A stretch of DNA of 64,000 nucleotides from Pseudoips prasinana (taxonomy: Eukaryota; Arthropoda; Insecta; Lepidoptera; Nolidae). The notes under the pieces were generated by a model. That model worked only from the letters and a program-made list of their open reading frames with translations, was not told the DNA's origin and ran no database searches. Positions 40,501-48,014 of this stretch are shown one piece after another. Position 1 is the stretch's first letter. Every line of letters begins with the position of its first letter. The stretch covers positions 8,555,001 to 8,619,000 of the forward strand of contig OX621241.1 in assembly GCA_951640165.1 (NCBI GenBank). The letters run 5' to 3'. A program made the translations under genes and the position numbers.

Positions 40501-43265
40501 AAATCCCATTGCATTGTTTATTGTGTTAGTCATCACATGGTCGCACGATGCAACGGAATAGTATGTAATAAACCAATGGTTTTACTGTTAGGCTACGGGC
40601 TACTGACTTTCACTGCTTCACTGGACAAGAGAAGCTTAGATCATCCAGTAAATAAGACTACTTAGTCTTATTTGGTTTTGTTTGATAGTTTGATTCGAAC
40701 CGCAATAGAGGTATTTCATATTTCATTTCTGACGGTCACCGTAGCCTAGTTGGTAGTGCTCCTGCCTACGAAGCTGGTGGTCCTGGGTTCGAATCCCGTT
40801 AAGTGCGAATATTTGTGCGATGAGCACGAATCTTTGTTTCTGAGTCATGGATGTTTTCTATGTATTTAAGTATTTATCTATCTATATAAGTGGGTATATC
40901 GTCGCCTGGTACCCATAGTACAAGCTTTGCTTAGTTTGGGGCTAGGATGATCTGTGTGACATAGTCCCTAGATATTATTATTAGGTATTATTGTACCCAA
41001 ACATGGGTACATATATTACAGTGGATGTTGTACATTAGTATTGATGGGCGCAGCGTTTTACCTTATAGCGTATGAACATTCAATACTCCTAAAAATTACA
41101 TAGTGTAACTGGTGTTAGAACCTCGAATCAGGACAGCCACTGTACGGCCAATATACTCGTAAGCATTAGTATATCTGTGGATGAAGTATGATACGGGTTC
41201 TATAATACCATAAACCAATAGCAGCACAAAGCCCCCCTATGTACGCGCTTTCAGCAATCACCACTTACGTGAGAATTAAGTTCCATTTATTAAATCTGTA
41301 CCGTAGTGCTTTGTGTCGGTAGGAGACAGAGCCCCCCCGCTGTTTGTTATCCCACACGGACAACGCTAACTACTGGCTTTAGCGTGCAGCGCAGCGTGCC
41401 ATCCCTTGCATAATCCGCCGCCGCCGTAATTAAACACCGGTCTCTTTACCGGCCTCCTTAATGTTGACTGCAACCAGGCGCGAAAGTTTTCTCGCGTCCA
41501 TTTCATCGGAAGCTTTGAAGGATTATCCCGCAATTGTCGGGATAACGGGACCCGTCCCAGATAATAGCTGGCGGCGTATCATTGCGCATTATCCTTGGAC
41601 AGCCGACCGCTCGCCAGCTCACTTATTGTTGTGAATTATCAACGAATTAAAAATCACCTTTTGTAAACGCCGCCCCTTTATTCGAAAGCGTAACTAGGTG
41701 GCACACTAGCCCCCTACTAAACAACAATGCTTATACGAAATAAGTAGTCGCAGCAAAGTCAATGCTGCATCATCGTTTTAACATGTCAGCCCATGTTTGC
41801 TCGTCTACACCCGATAATATAGGCCTATCAGCCAGATAAATTAGGTAAATTTACTCAGACCCTAATTACACAGTTCGAAAAAACTGGCGACAGTCGCCAA
41901 TATGTGAAATAGTCACGCAAAAAGTAAAAGCGACGGCAAGTTTTTAGCGTGACGTCATGGGCGACAGGGCGGCCCGGGGGCGGCGCCTGCACAGCTCTCG
42001 ACCATCACGTTTTGCTAACCGACTGACTCGAGAAGTGCACTATGCTCTGCTAATAACATGCTTTTAGCACTCTCCGAAAATCGGGCGGGTGAGGGTTATC
42101 TGCAGTGAACACGGCTCCCGCCGGCGCCGCCTTATCACGCCGGGTAAACAATCTTTACAAGTGACTGCACCTATCTCGACGACACTATTTGCGTTCAGGA
42201 TTTCGCTAGATAACCGCTAACTTTCGATTGCAAACACATTTTGGACAAGACGCGAAAAAAATCATGTAATATTTCGAACGACCCTTTCAATTTGGAAATG
42301 TTACGTTAGTTAAATATTGTGCTCTAAAACTGTCATCGTCATTTATTTGTTGGTGACTGGTAAGACTATATTAGTATCGAATTACATGTTATGGTAGCGT
42401 TTAGTGTTTTTGCTATGAGGCGCCTAGTAGTTCGCGCGTAACAGAGCGCGGCGGGCGGGCGGCGCGACGCGACGCTACACGACGCCGGCGACACGCGACA
42501 TGCCATGCTAATTGGCTTGTCGCCAACTCAACGCCACATGTGCAACAATTATCCCTTACAAGCTATTAGCGTAGCCGGGATGTATGCGGAAACGGATGTT
42601 TAAATTGCATTCTTCAAATGAGATAAGGAGATTTCCGTGTGACGCGTCAACGTCGAACCTCAGATACTACGAGATAAAAGTCTCCTTGTCATCGGTTGGG
42701 ATACATACACCCATTGTAAACTAAACCTTGTAAGGTATGCCGCATATGATAAGGTTTCAATTTTCTAATCGACCTCTTTCTTTGTCCACAGAACGACCGC
42801 ATAACAAAACTGAAGATCGACAACAATCCGTTCGCCAAAGGTTTCCGCGCATGTGGCCAGTCCAAGTGTAAGCGGAAGACAACGGAGCCCAGCAGCGAGG
42901 GTAACCTTGACCCCGGAACAGAGGGGACCGAGGCCAAACGGCCATGTTCCGACGCCGCGTCCTCTTGCTCCGAGGAGGGAAGCCTGAGGTCTTCGTCTCC
43001 GCGGTCGCCGCCACTGGTCGAGTCGCCCGCGCCCCTGGTTGTACCAGCTGACAACATAACTCCTCCTCCCGCTGTGTTCTACCCACCGGAGATGCCGTAC
43101 ATCAGCCCGCTGCACATGCCAATGCCGATGCTGTGGCCGGGCCCCGCCCTCGCGTGGGCACCCGCTCTGCCGCCGCCGGCGCCGCGCGTGTCACCCCCCG
43201 CCGCGCCGGCGCCGTGTCGCAGACTCAAGAGCTTTACCATTAGTGCACTACTCGGAGAAGGCTGA
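4409..43265 (+). CDS. Doc: T-box transcription factor, Dorsocross/Tbx6-like (5' end missing)
   Basis: Sequence-specific DNA-binding transcription factor of the T-box family, acting in the nucleus. Four exons (4409-4526, 28258-28525, 38076-38216, 42792-43265) join in frame through GT-AG introns and give 332 visible residues. The T-box runs from about residue 21 ([16 protein letters not shown]) through [47 protein letters not shown] and [13 protein letters not shown] to NNPFAKGFR near residue 195. The [17 protein letters not shown] block and the QND junction fit the Tbx6-related Dorsocross group better than omb, H15/midline or brachyury. In Drosophila, Doc genes act downstream of Dpp in amnioserosa, heart and dorsal ectoderm (family knowledge). 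The C-terminal tail is Ser/Pro-rich and ends with an eh1-like FTISALL. No start codon lies in frame between the stop at 4384 and the first exon, so at least one 5' coding exon is missing. Subgroup assignment is likely but rests on motifs only. Confidence 0.88.
6541..7193. mobile_element. Long hairpin element with nested insertion
   Basis: Outer arms 6541-6626 and 7108-7193 and inner arms 6623-6680 and 6864-6920 pair as a single long inverted repeat (shared CGTATGATCA, AAGTACTTTTTAAATTATTA and TAAGGCCAGCCTAGATCCAG). The right arm is split by about 187 bp (6921-7107) that includes a TTGTAAATAGCCAGAACATG segment related to another dispersed repeat. A second hairpin sits in the loop (about 6805-6858). 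Looks like a MITE with TIR-type arms. Confidence 0.75.
7270..7600. repeat. Related inverted and direct repeats
   Basis: AATTTAATAGATCACATTTG at about 7270 is repeated in inverted form near 7455. 7488-7600 is a diverged direct copy of 6875-6985 (CTAGG-CTGGCCTTA, GTTGACTG-ATCTAAT). This appears to be more material of the same element family. Confidence 0.55.
7905..9320. promoter_or_regulatory. GC-rich unique island in Doc intron, candidate enhancer
   Basis: Markedly GC-richer than the surroundings, no repeats recognised, and dotted with TAATTA-type homeodomain cores (about 8800-8822, 8950). No reading frame convinces as coding. Its position in the large T-box gene intron suggests regulatory DNA. 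This is inference from composition and location only. Confidence 0.3.
9766..10012 (+). repeat. tRNA-derived SINE, young-looking copy
   Basis: Head GCCGTAGCCTAGTTGGTAGT with tRNA-like A box, B box GGTTCGAATCCC, then GTGATGAGCACGAATATTTG, TATCGTCGCCTGGTACCCAT and the tail CAAGCTTTGCTTAGTTTGGG. Very similar to the copies at 26703, 39733 and 40734. Confidence 0.85.
10060..11110. promoter_or_regulatory. GC-rich unique island in Doc intron, candidate enhancer
   Basis: Alternates GC-rich stretches with AT-rich homeodomain-like cores (GTAATTGACG, TTTATGAGATAAAAG near 10585). Overlapping ORFs on both strands in 10.7-11.1 kb have no recognisable protein similarity and reflect base composition. Regulatory role inferred. 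Confidence 0.3.
11950..12660. promoter_or_regulatory. Less AT-rich island in Doc intron, candidate enhancer
   Basis: No repeats recognised. Short ORFs only. Same reasoning as the other islands; weaker. Confidence 0.2.
12896..12927. repeat. Perfect 32-bp palindrome
   Basis: No spacer; centred on TATATA with flanking ATCGAT blocks and CTCAG/CTGAG ends. Self-complementary over its full length. Confidence 0.9.
12928..15564. other. Doc intron, no gene seen
   Basis: Contains a GC-rich patch at 13850-14160 with composition-driven antisense ORFs; otherwise AT-rich unique-looking DNA with no recognisable exon, RNA gene or named repeat. Confidence 0.5.
15569..15886 (-). mobile_element. 3' fragment of a poly(A) non-LTR retrotransposon
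   Basis: On the - strand this GC-rich segment ends in a long A run (seen as T-rich 15569-15588), preceded by GTTTTTAGTGGGTCGGTCCT and a TCAGACGCTCAGTG-type 3' UTR, a pattern I associate with lepidopteran LINE 3' ends. No reverse transcriptase domain remains. It lies next to an antisense SINE. Confidence 0.5.
15887..16165 (-). repeat. tRNA-derived SINE with an internal inverted duplication
   Basis: Antisense SINE: tail AACTAGGCAGAGCCTGTACT on the left, tRNA-like head with CGACCGAACCC on the right. The middle is doubled in opposite orientation: 15968-16027 pairs with 16033-16100, including GACTCAGGGTGTAATTTATC and its near complement. Confidence 0.65.
16780..17200. promoter_or_regulatory. GC-rich unique island in Doc intron, candidate enhancer
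   Basis: GC-rich patch with TTAATTGTGAATCG and GCTTGATTGATCG cores; no repeats or credible ORF. Function inferred. Confidence 0.25.
17890..18620. promoter_or_regulatory. GC-rich unique island in Doc intron, candidate enhancer
   Basis: Similar composition contrast, ending in a GGCGCCGGCGCC run near 18590-18603. No repeats recognised. Function inferred. Confidence 0.25.
18621..21890. other. Doc intron, no gene seen
   Basis: AT-rich, apparently unique. One notable site is an exact TGCGCATGCGCA palindrome at 19769-19780, the NRF-1/Ewg type sequence. No exon, RNA gene or named repeat recognised. Confidence 0.5.
21891..22063 (+). repeat. Dispersed repeat, CCCCGCGGTT family
   Basis: CTAGCTCTGCAGTTTCACCC, GCGTTAAACTTAATAAATTA, then GTTTCATCAAAATCCGTT and a tail with ATATTAGTAGGATTG. 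Diverged copy. Confidence 0.65.
22250..23427. other. Doc intron, GC-rich start then AT-rich
   Basis: 22250-22500 is GC-rich and repeat-free (possible regulatory island). 22.5-23.4 kb holds short ORFs only, none recognisable. Confidence 0.4.
23428..23875 (+). repeat. tRNA-derived SINE split by a later insertion
   Basis: Head at 23428-23532 (TTGGCGTGGTTGGTAGAGAC, GTAGGTTCGATATTCAC, ATGCAGGAACATGTC) and tail at 23732-23875 (GTATACCAGTTATCTGGTTT, ATAGTACAAGTTCTGCTTAG). The inserted segment 23533-23731 is annotated separately. Confidence 0.75.
23533..23731 (+). mobile_element. CATATCAGCCGAAAGACGTCC repeat inserted in a SINE
   Basis: Segment starting ATAATTATCATATCAGCCGA and containing GACGTCCACTGCCGGACAAA, CTCCCCCAAAGATCTCCACA and CCCACGCTGCGTCTTCCG. 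It is flanked by a 12-bp direct repeat TAATTATCTATC at 23521-23532 and 23732-23743, so it transposed into the SINE as a unit. Confidence 0.75.
24944..25145 (+). repeat. CATATCAGCCGAAAGACGTCC dispersed repeat, second copy
   Basis: Closely matches the copy at 23533 (CCTCCCCCAAAGATCTCCAC, ATCATCGGTCCATCTTGTAG) with a short internal deletion, and extends further (CTGCCCCAACGGCTGAGG). Short ORFs across it are not host genes. Confidence 0.75.
25503..25778 (+). repeat. CCCCGCGGTT family, partial copy plus second copy
   Basis: 25503-25592 is the 3' portion (GTAGATTTTGCGTGAAAAAG, ACTTTCGCATTCGTAATATT); 25608-25778 is a second copy starting TAGCTGTGCCCCGCGGTTTT. Confidence 0.65.
26158..26466 (+). repeat. 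CCCCGCGGTT family, long variant
   Basis: Starts CTAGTAGTGCCCCGCGG, contains CCGTAGGTGATAGCGTGATA and GTTGACCCGACCTCTTAGTA, and ends CTTTCCTACGATTTTATTAT then ATGTATAG. Matches the 36914-37218 copy along its length. Confidence 0.75.
26703..26952 (-). repeat. tRNA-derived SINE, young-looking copy
   Basis: Antisense member of the same subfamily as 9766 and 40734: CCCAAACTAAGCAAAGCTGG, GGTACCAGGCGACGATATAC, GGGATTCGAACCCAGGACCA, ACTAGGCTACGGTGAC. Confidence 0.85.
26953..28257. other. Doc intron, no gene seen
   Basis: AT-rich unique-looking DNA ahead of the 28258 exon. No repeat or exon recognised. An ORF at 27676-27888 on the - strand has no recognisable similarity. Confidence 0.5.
28258..28525 (+). 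CDS. Doc: Doc exon b: central T-box
   Basis: 268 nt between acceptor TTACAG and donor GTAAGT. The first base completes the Arg codon split with the previous exon; the exon ends on a complete His codon. It encodes [19 protein letters not shown], then an unusually Arg/Trp/Ala-rich stretch ([16 protein letters not shown]), then [20 protein letters not shown] and the [12 protein letters not shown] strand. Spacing matches other T domains. Start codons inside the exon are not real starts; the exon is internal. Confidence 0.9.
28640..28815 (+). repeat. CCCCGCGGTT family, short variant
   Basis: TTTCTACCCGCGTTAAACGT, CATCAAAATCTGTTCGGTAG, ACTTTCGCATTTATAATATT and a terminal GTAGGATATTAGTAGGAT. Confidence 0.65.
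30889..30918. repeat. Perfect 30-bp palindrome
   Basis: Self-complementary across its length, centred on AATATT, with GCAAATAGTAC outer arms and no spacer. Confidence 0.9.
33132..33264. mobile_element. MITE-like hairpin, copy 1
   Basis: Terminal arms of about 40 bp start AGACGCCAGCACATC and end GATGTGCTGGCGTCT, with ACCCCAATCTGTCAAATTT inside and a loop AATTGAAAGTGAACCTTATG. The same element occurs at 54441-54574, loop included. Confidence 0.85.
34067..34205 (+). repeat. Dispersed repeat, GTAAATAGTCAGAAC family
   Basis: GTAGACTTTAATAAAGTGCT, TGTAAATAGTCAGAACATGT, then AGCTACCTTGTATTAAGTTA. Related to 34743-34935, 38310-38510 (-), part of 6921-7107 and 37795-37850. Class unknown. Confidence 0.6.
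34743..34935 (+). repeat. Dispersed repeat, GTAAATAGTCAGAAC family
   Basis: TTTTTATTCAAGTAGACTTT, AAAGCGCTTGTAAATAGTCA, ending AGCTAGCTTGTATTAAGTTA. Second + strand copy within 700 bp of the first. Confidence 0.65.
34936..36847. other. Doc intron, no gene seen
   Basis: AT-rich. 35165-35250 resembles an antisense tRNA-like SINE head (ACTCAGGACCTCATTATTTTG). An ORF at 35298-35498 shows no similarity I can name. 36120-36290 is a GC-richer unique patch. Confidence 0.4.
36848..37284. mobile_element. CCCCGCGGTT repeat unit flanked by a 66-bp direct duplication
   Basis: 36914-37218 is a complete long-variant unit (CTAGCTCTGCCCCGCGG ... CCTACGATATGTATAG). It is bracketed by two 66-bp copies of AAAATGTTAGCCAAGTAAAA-type sequence, 36848-36913 and 37219-37284, differing at one base (CACTAAAGG versus CACTGAAGG). 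Confidence 0.85.
37611..37775. mobile_element. Long hairpin (about 80-bp arms)
   Basis: Arms 37611-37688 and 37694-37775 with a five-base spacer and a few mismatches; outer ends AGATATCATGTTATAA and TTATAACATGATATCT. The low divergence between arms suggests a MITE or a recent inverted duplication. Confidence 0.85.
38076..38216 (+). CDS. Doc: Doc exon c: T-box, SMHKYRPR to TAYQ
   Basis: 141 nt, exactly 47 codons, both junctions in phase 0 (acceptor TTCCAG, donor GTAACT). Encodes [20 protein letters not shown], a short Ala-rich loop, then [23 protein letters not shown] and [13 protein letters not shown] are among the most conserved T-box blocks. The junction after TAYQ is at the usual T-box splice position before the NxxITxLKI strand in the next exon. 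Confidence 0.92.
38310..38510 (-). repeat. Dispersed repeat, GTAAATAGTCAGAAC family
   Basis: Antisense copy: ACTTAATACAAGCTAGCTAA on the left, TTCTGACTATTTACAAACGC and TTAAAGTCTACGTGAATAAA on the right. Confidence 0.65.
39487..39732 (+). repeat. tRNA-derived SINE
   Basis: Head GGTGTAGGGGTTAGTGACCG with B box GGGTTCAATCCCC, then AATATTTGTGTGATGAGCAT and tail GGATCTGTCCAGTTTGGGAT. Older and more diverged than its direct neighbour. Confidence 0.75.
39733..39989 (-). repeat. tRNA-derived SINE, young-looking copy
   Basis: Antisense copy: CCCAAACTAAGCAAAGCTTG, CCAGGCGACGATATACATAC, CCGGGATTCGAACCCAGGAC, ACTAGGCTACGGTGACC. It abuts the + strand SINE to its left without a gap. Confidence 0.85.
40734..40981 (+). 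repeat. tRNA-derived SINE, young-looking copy
   Basis: GGTCACCGTAGCCTAGTTGG head, B box GGTTCGAATCCC, and a tail identical in layout to the 9766 copy. Confidence 0.85.
41320..42650. promoter_or_regulatory. GC-rich unique region in last Doc intron, candidate enhancer
   Basis: Repeat-free and GC-rich compared with flanks. Contains TGACGTCA (41950-41957), GCCGGCGCCGCC near 42120, several GATAA/TTATC cores and GCTAATTGGC near 42509. Doc genes respond to Dpp/Smad and homeodomain inputs in flies, so GC-rich Smad-like motifs here are of interest. Function is inferred from position and composition. Confidence 0.3.
42792..43265 (+). CDS. Doc: Doc terminal exon: T-box end and C-terminal domain
   Basis: 474 nt, 157 codons plus TGA at 43263-43265. 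Starts in phase 0 with [19 protein letters not shown], the C-terminal T-box helix that contacts DNA, then a basic QSKCKRK. The remaining about 125 residues are low-complexity: an acidic/Ser segment, then Pro-rich stretches with a Met/Pro section ([16 protein letters not shown]). The protein ends [13 protein letters not shown]-x-I-x-x-L-L resembles the eh1 Groucho-binding motif. Antisense ORFs across this exon are composition artefacts. Confidence 0.92.
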   Translation, partial: NDRITKLKIDNNPFAKGFRACGQSKCKRKTTEPSSEGNLDPGTEGTEAKRPCSDAASSCSEEGSLRSSSPRSPPLVESPAPLVVPADNITPPPAVFYPPEMPYISPLHMPMPMLWPGPALAWAPALPPPAPRVSPPAAPAPCRRLKSFTISALLGEG

Positions 43266-43700
43266 TGTTAACCTACATGCCTACATGTGTCCTGAATGTA
43301 GAGACTTATTTACGTATAATAGGTACGAAGCTTTGAGTGTCGATTTAGGATAAAGTGAGAATATTATCGTGAAGGTACACGGCGGAGTATCGGCGGCCTT
43401 AATGTGTTCTTTTGATGTACGGAAATTTACGCATGTTATATTTCTACAAGGTGTAACATAAATAATCGTGGATATTAAAAGGGAACAATCTACTTAAGAT
43501 TTTTTTTGTTTTCCCATACAAATTCCCAGCTGATCGACATTTTTGTTTGGGATAGTAACGGTCTTGATTTTTGTATATTAGAACTTTATATTCTATACAT
43601 TGTTCAGTTTTACGGACGAATTAAGCTCTTTATGTTTCGTCCACTTTTATTGTTACACGTTGTATTATTTCGTCTCATGTATATAGGTACTTAAATAAAT
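43266..43700 (+). other. Doc: Probable Doc 3' UTR
   Basis: AT-rich sequence directly downstream of the Doc stop codon with no open frame of interest. The first AATAAA is at 43694-43699. Further AATAAA motifs occur near 44023 and 44157, so a longer 3' UTR is possible. No transcript data; the end is a guess. Confidence 0.4.
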
Positions 43701-44715
43701 ATTTTAATAAGAAACCTCTACGACACGCTACGGGGAAGTTCGCAATAATTACCATACTACTTAGGAAATCGATAAATTGTTAATGTAAATATTATAATTG
43801 TAACGTCTTATGTGCCTACCTCGTTAAACTAAGAAAAGAATTTTATATTGTGATAGCAGTGCCTTAAGTTTTTAAACATTTCTTAGGTATGTTAAGTAAA
43901 ATAATATAACTGGACCTACCTAATGATAAGGTAGTTATTACTTTGTAAAAAAATATAATAATGTTTTTTTTTCATACTTACCTACCTAGTTTACTTCTCT
44001 ATTATATACATCAATGGTTTGAAATAAAATTGTGTATCGACAACCTAATATTAATGTTGTAAAACCTATTGTTACTGTAATATTATATGTTTTAAGAACG
44101 TGTGGATTTAATAGGTAACTGATGTCCTGCTTATTGGCCAATCTCGTAGCTTATTGTAATAAAGCTTCACTAGTCTCATAAATAGTATCCGGCATACTTG
44201 AGAACTTTTATGTATCTATGTGACTGGCAAATATGCAAAACATCAGTTTTTGACGAATGCAAAATCTTGCCTAAAATTTTCTGAGGAATGTCTATGTCAT
44301 GTGTAGATTCTATTTCCGTTACACGTTGTATAGAAACATCTAATATTTAGATCTGATGACTATACCTTCCTGTTCTAAATGTTTGTTTTATGATATTATA
44401 AATTATAAAAGAGTTACAATGGTTTCTATTGTAATTTGTACAGATTGTATATACATTAGTAATAAGAAATTACAATATATTTTTTATATTTAATTTATGT
44501 GGTTTCATTTTACATCAAAAATTTGAATGGAAAATTTTGATATCTTGGCTTGATATCTTATTAGAAAATATTTTTTGTAGGGATGCCAATTTAGTTTAAA
44601 TATAAAATAAATTCCTTGTTTTAATAGCTATTAAAACGAGAAGAGAATTTATGTTCTTCTTATACAAAATTATGAATTTATATTTACAGATATTTTTGAT
44701 CAGATGAAAAGTTTT
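43701..44715. other. Intergenic AT-rich DNA after Doc
   Basis: May include longer Doc 3' UTR isoforms (AATAAA near 44023 and 44157). No gene or repeat recognised. Confidence 0.4.
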
Positions 44716-45316
44716 TAGGGTTCCGTAGCCAAATGGCAAAAAACGGAACCCTTAGAGATTCGTCATGTCTGTCTGTTTGTCTGTCCGTCCGTATGTCACA
44801 GCCATTTTTTCCGAAACTATAAGAGCTGTACTGTTGAAACTTGATAAGTAGATGTATTCTGTGAACCGCATTAAGATTTTTACACAAAAATATAAAAATA
44901 ATAATAATTTTGGGGGTTCCCCATACATAGAACTGAAACTCAAAAAATGTTTTTTCATCGTACCTATACATGTGGGGTGTCTATGGTTAGGTCTTCAAAA
45001 ATGATATTGAGGTTTCTAAAATCATTTTTTTCTAAACTGAATAGTTTGCGCGAGAGACACTTCCAAAGTGGAAAAATGAGTGTCCCCTCCTGTAACTTCT
45101 AAAATAAGAGAATAATAAAACTAAAAAAAATATATGATGTACATTACCATGTTACCTAACAACGAAAATTGGTTTGAACAAAATCTAGTAAGTAGTTTTT
45201 TTTTTAATGCGTCATAAATCGTACACCGCAATTTCACTCTGATTTAATCAACTGAAATACTTGCTGCTGCGGAACCCTTCATGGGCGAGTCCGACTCGCA
45301 CTTGGCCGGTTTTTTA
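44716..45316 (+). repeat. GGGTTCCGTAGCCAAATGGC repeat, near full length
   Basis: Begins TTAGGGTTCCGTAGCCAAAT and ends GCGAGTCCGACTCGCACTTG then GCCGGTTTTTT; includes TTCGTCATGTCTGTCTG, CTATAAGAGCTGTACTGTTG and GAGAGACACTTCCAAAGTGG. I recognise this as a repeat widespread across Lepidoptera with little divergence between species. Its transposon class is not clear to me, and it encodes no protein. Confidence 0.7.
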
Positions 45317-48014
45317 ATTTTAACTGTCTAATATAAATATATATATTTTTAAATATAACAAACGAGCATGCAAAAATCCCTTCCCTTTTAGCCTTGCACA
45401 TTTCTGGCGGGAAAGTCGATCAATTTACTAAGAAAAAAGCTAGCTAATGTAGGCTTTTACATTAACTTAAAATTTTTAGGCTCATAGATTAAGTTGTTGA
45501 GGTGAAAGAGTAACAAATAAACTCACAAACAGACAAACTTTAAGATTTTCTTCCATTCTCTTTTGAACCACTTATTAAATTGACCAAGCTGGCAAATATG
45601 CTATTTCGAAATATTATAATTACAAAATTGAACGTAATTCCAATATCATAGTGGTGGAAACTAAAAACAAACGAACATATTAAAGAAAATAAGCTTGTGT
45701 AATACAACGGCATAGAATTAAAGCAATTAAAGCAGTTCAATATTTGAGTTATGGTAGGTAAACATATAAAAAACGCGTGTTTGCAAACTACTTTAGCAGT
45801 AAAAACTGAGCTGTAGTTAAACTAAATAAAAATGGGCCATAAAATAATTTAAACGGGCAATTCAATAATACTGAGTAGTGGAATAGTTGTACTGGGTGGT
45901 TTAGGCGCGTACAGTTAACAAATCGTAATTGGTTAGTGGTAAATTTAATTTTAAGCCGTTCTATAAACGATGAGGGGTCCATATTGCCTCACCAAAAGTT
46001 CTTTACTGGAAACTACTGTTTTTTATCATAACGCATTTATCCCTAAACATAATTACCATAACATTTTCACTCATACTCAGAAAGAAACATTTACTAAGTG
46101 TAATAAAAAATATATGTGGGTAGAAGATGATAGTATCTAGCGCTCGGCGGCCGCTGCCGCGGCACGCTCGCTACGTTCGCGCGCAGTATATGGTCGCAGT
46201 TCTCACCGAACCTATTCCAAATTATTTCATAAAAGTACAAAAAAGATATGACTTTAAATAATAGTGTAAAAGAGAAAGAATTGGCAAACTTATTTTGGAA
46301 CTGCCCATACCAACCGTTTTACTGTTCATTAATTTATTAAACTTCTTCAGTCATTTTTGCACTGACATTAAATGGTGAAATAACAGACCAATATTTTTAT
46401 TATTTAATGCTTATGTTTTACTGACTCACTAATTTACTAACCCCCAAAAAATCAACGAAAGGCCATTAAATTTTTCAACTGATAATGTTAACTGTTTAAA
46501 TAACAGTTGCAAAAATTAATTCCCATATTTTTTAACCCCCACAAAAAACAAAAAAGTAATTTTATTGAAGTGAAAATTTCTTTAGGCTCGTTGAACGCTT
46601 TTTGGGTGAATCAATCAATATCATGAAACTCACGTCATCGTCACCGCGCCGTTCGTTGGTATACATTATATATGTATATACAAAGAGTATATTTAAATGT
46701 GAAGTGTCAAATATTATGATAATTTAGTTTAGAAGTGTAAAAATAGTGTTCACAGCTATAAACATTCCCAAAGACTGCCCCGTATATTTATTTCTTGTTT
46801 TTCCATATTGATGTGCAAGTTGTGTCCTATTGAACATTTTCATAGGAAAATTAAGCTCTTTTTAGCTCTCCTCCTTTAAGTGACCTCCACAATTTATGTT
46901 ACACCTTGTATTCCGAATAGTAATAATAAAGAAATAATAATAAAATCAAAAATAATATATGTTGTTTTCGTTGAGATTCACCGACTGTTGATGTTGTGCA
47001 GACGCTGGAACGCTGAAGAACCTAGTTAGTGAGAGTATATCGCCAAATCACGTTACATACATATGACATCAGTATAATAGGATTCAAACTCTTTATTTCT
47101 ATTGTACTAAGCGAAGAAAATTCTAGTTGAATCCATTTATTTCCTTAAGCACTAGGTACTTCAAGAAACACGCGAATGGGCCCTTAATTTTCTACTACTA
47201 AAGTAATTTGCTCCAGATCTATAAAACTCGGTTGGGAAACGCGATTAATACAGCTTATAAAAATTCTAGACGGAATATAAGCAACACAGCTAGGTAGAGC
47301 GGTGTTGCAGTTTGTGATGCATTTTATAAACCTCAACCGAAAGTAAAATTTCTGAAATCGCATCGTGCCGAATCGGCCAGTTTCTGATATTAGTAAATTT
47401 TCTATACCTCCTGAATGCTCCTAAAATAACACTTGCCAAGAATGAAGGTGACAAATTTACAACGCTGACTTGCATTCGGCCTACTATACCCAGGTATCTA
47501 CAACATGTAACATAATTAACGCACATCCTGAAAATAGTTGGTTCAGAATCGTTTACTGAATCGATTTATATCATTTTTAATATAGGTATTTTTTTTCCAA
47601 AATAATTACTAAAACTACGGAAATTATTGTCATATTAACCCTATACAGTCAAAATAAATTGAAATGGACCGTAAGTCAAATAATAAGACTTTTAAAATTG
47701 CAGTTTTATTTATATTCATACAAATTCCATCATTCAATACAAAATAAAGAAAAATAAACTTAATCCAAAGAAACTAATTTAGTAAATAACAATGCATATA
47801 CATGTGAAATTAAAAATTCAGTGTATGTATTATGATTACAACATAATATTCTAATTGGGGTGTCTGAGGGTGTGCGTTAATTACGTTACATGCTGTATAT
47901 GTCCTTGAATTGAAACACTTCAATTTTGTCTGGAACCGTAACAAACATTTTAGATTTTGTCAGAAACACGTAAAGAACGTTTGAAATTTTTTCAGAAATT
48001 TCATTCTTATGGAC
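45317..48014. other. Intergenic, no gene seen
   Basis: AT-rich DNA with a GC-rich patch near 46130-46200. Several ORFs of 64-78 codons have no recognisable similarity. Confidence 0.4.

Larger units (their letters stand above)
38217..42791 (+). other. Doc: Doc intron (about 4.6 kb)
   Basis: Bounded by GTAACT and TTTGTCCACAG. The first half carries three tRNA-derived SINEs (39487-39732 +, 39733-39989 -, 40734-40981 +) and one antisense copy of another dispersed repeat (38310-38510). 38.52-39.48 kb has no recognisable feature. The second half, about 41.3-42.65 kb, is GC-rich and apparently repeat-free, with a CRE-type octamer TGACGTCA at 41950-41957 and several GCCGGCG-like motifs. That is a plausible enhancer region, by inference only. 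Confidence 0.75.

Noticed and set aside
42689..43115. Three long antisense ORFs over the last Doc exon
   Set aside because: Mirror frames of a genuine GC-rich coding exon.
4409..43265. Assignment of the T-box gene to H15/midline, omb or brachyury
   Set aside because: The GGAEPQSP and LHPDSPAPG blocks and the [20 protein letters not shown] junction fit the Tbx6/Dorsocross group better. The eh1-like motif is at the C-terminus, not the N-terminus as in midline.
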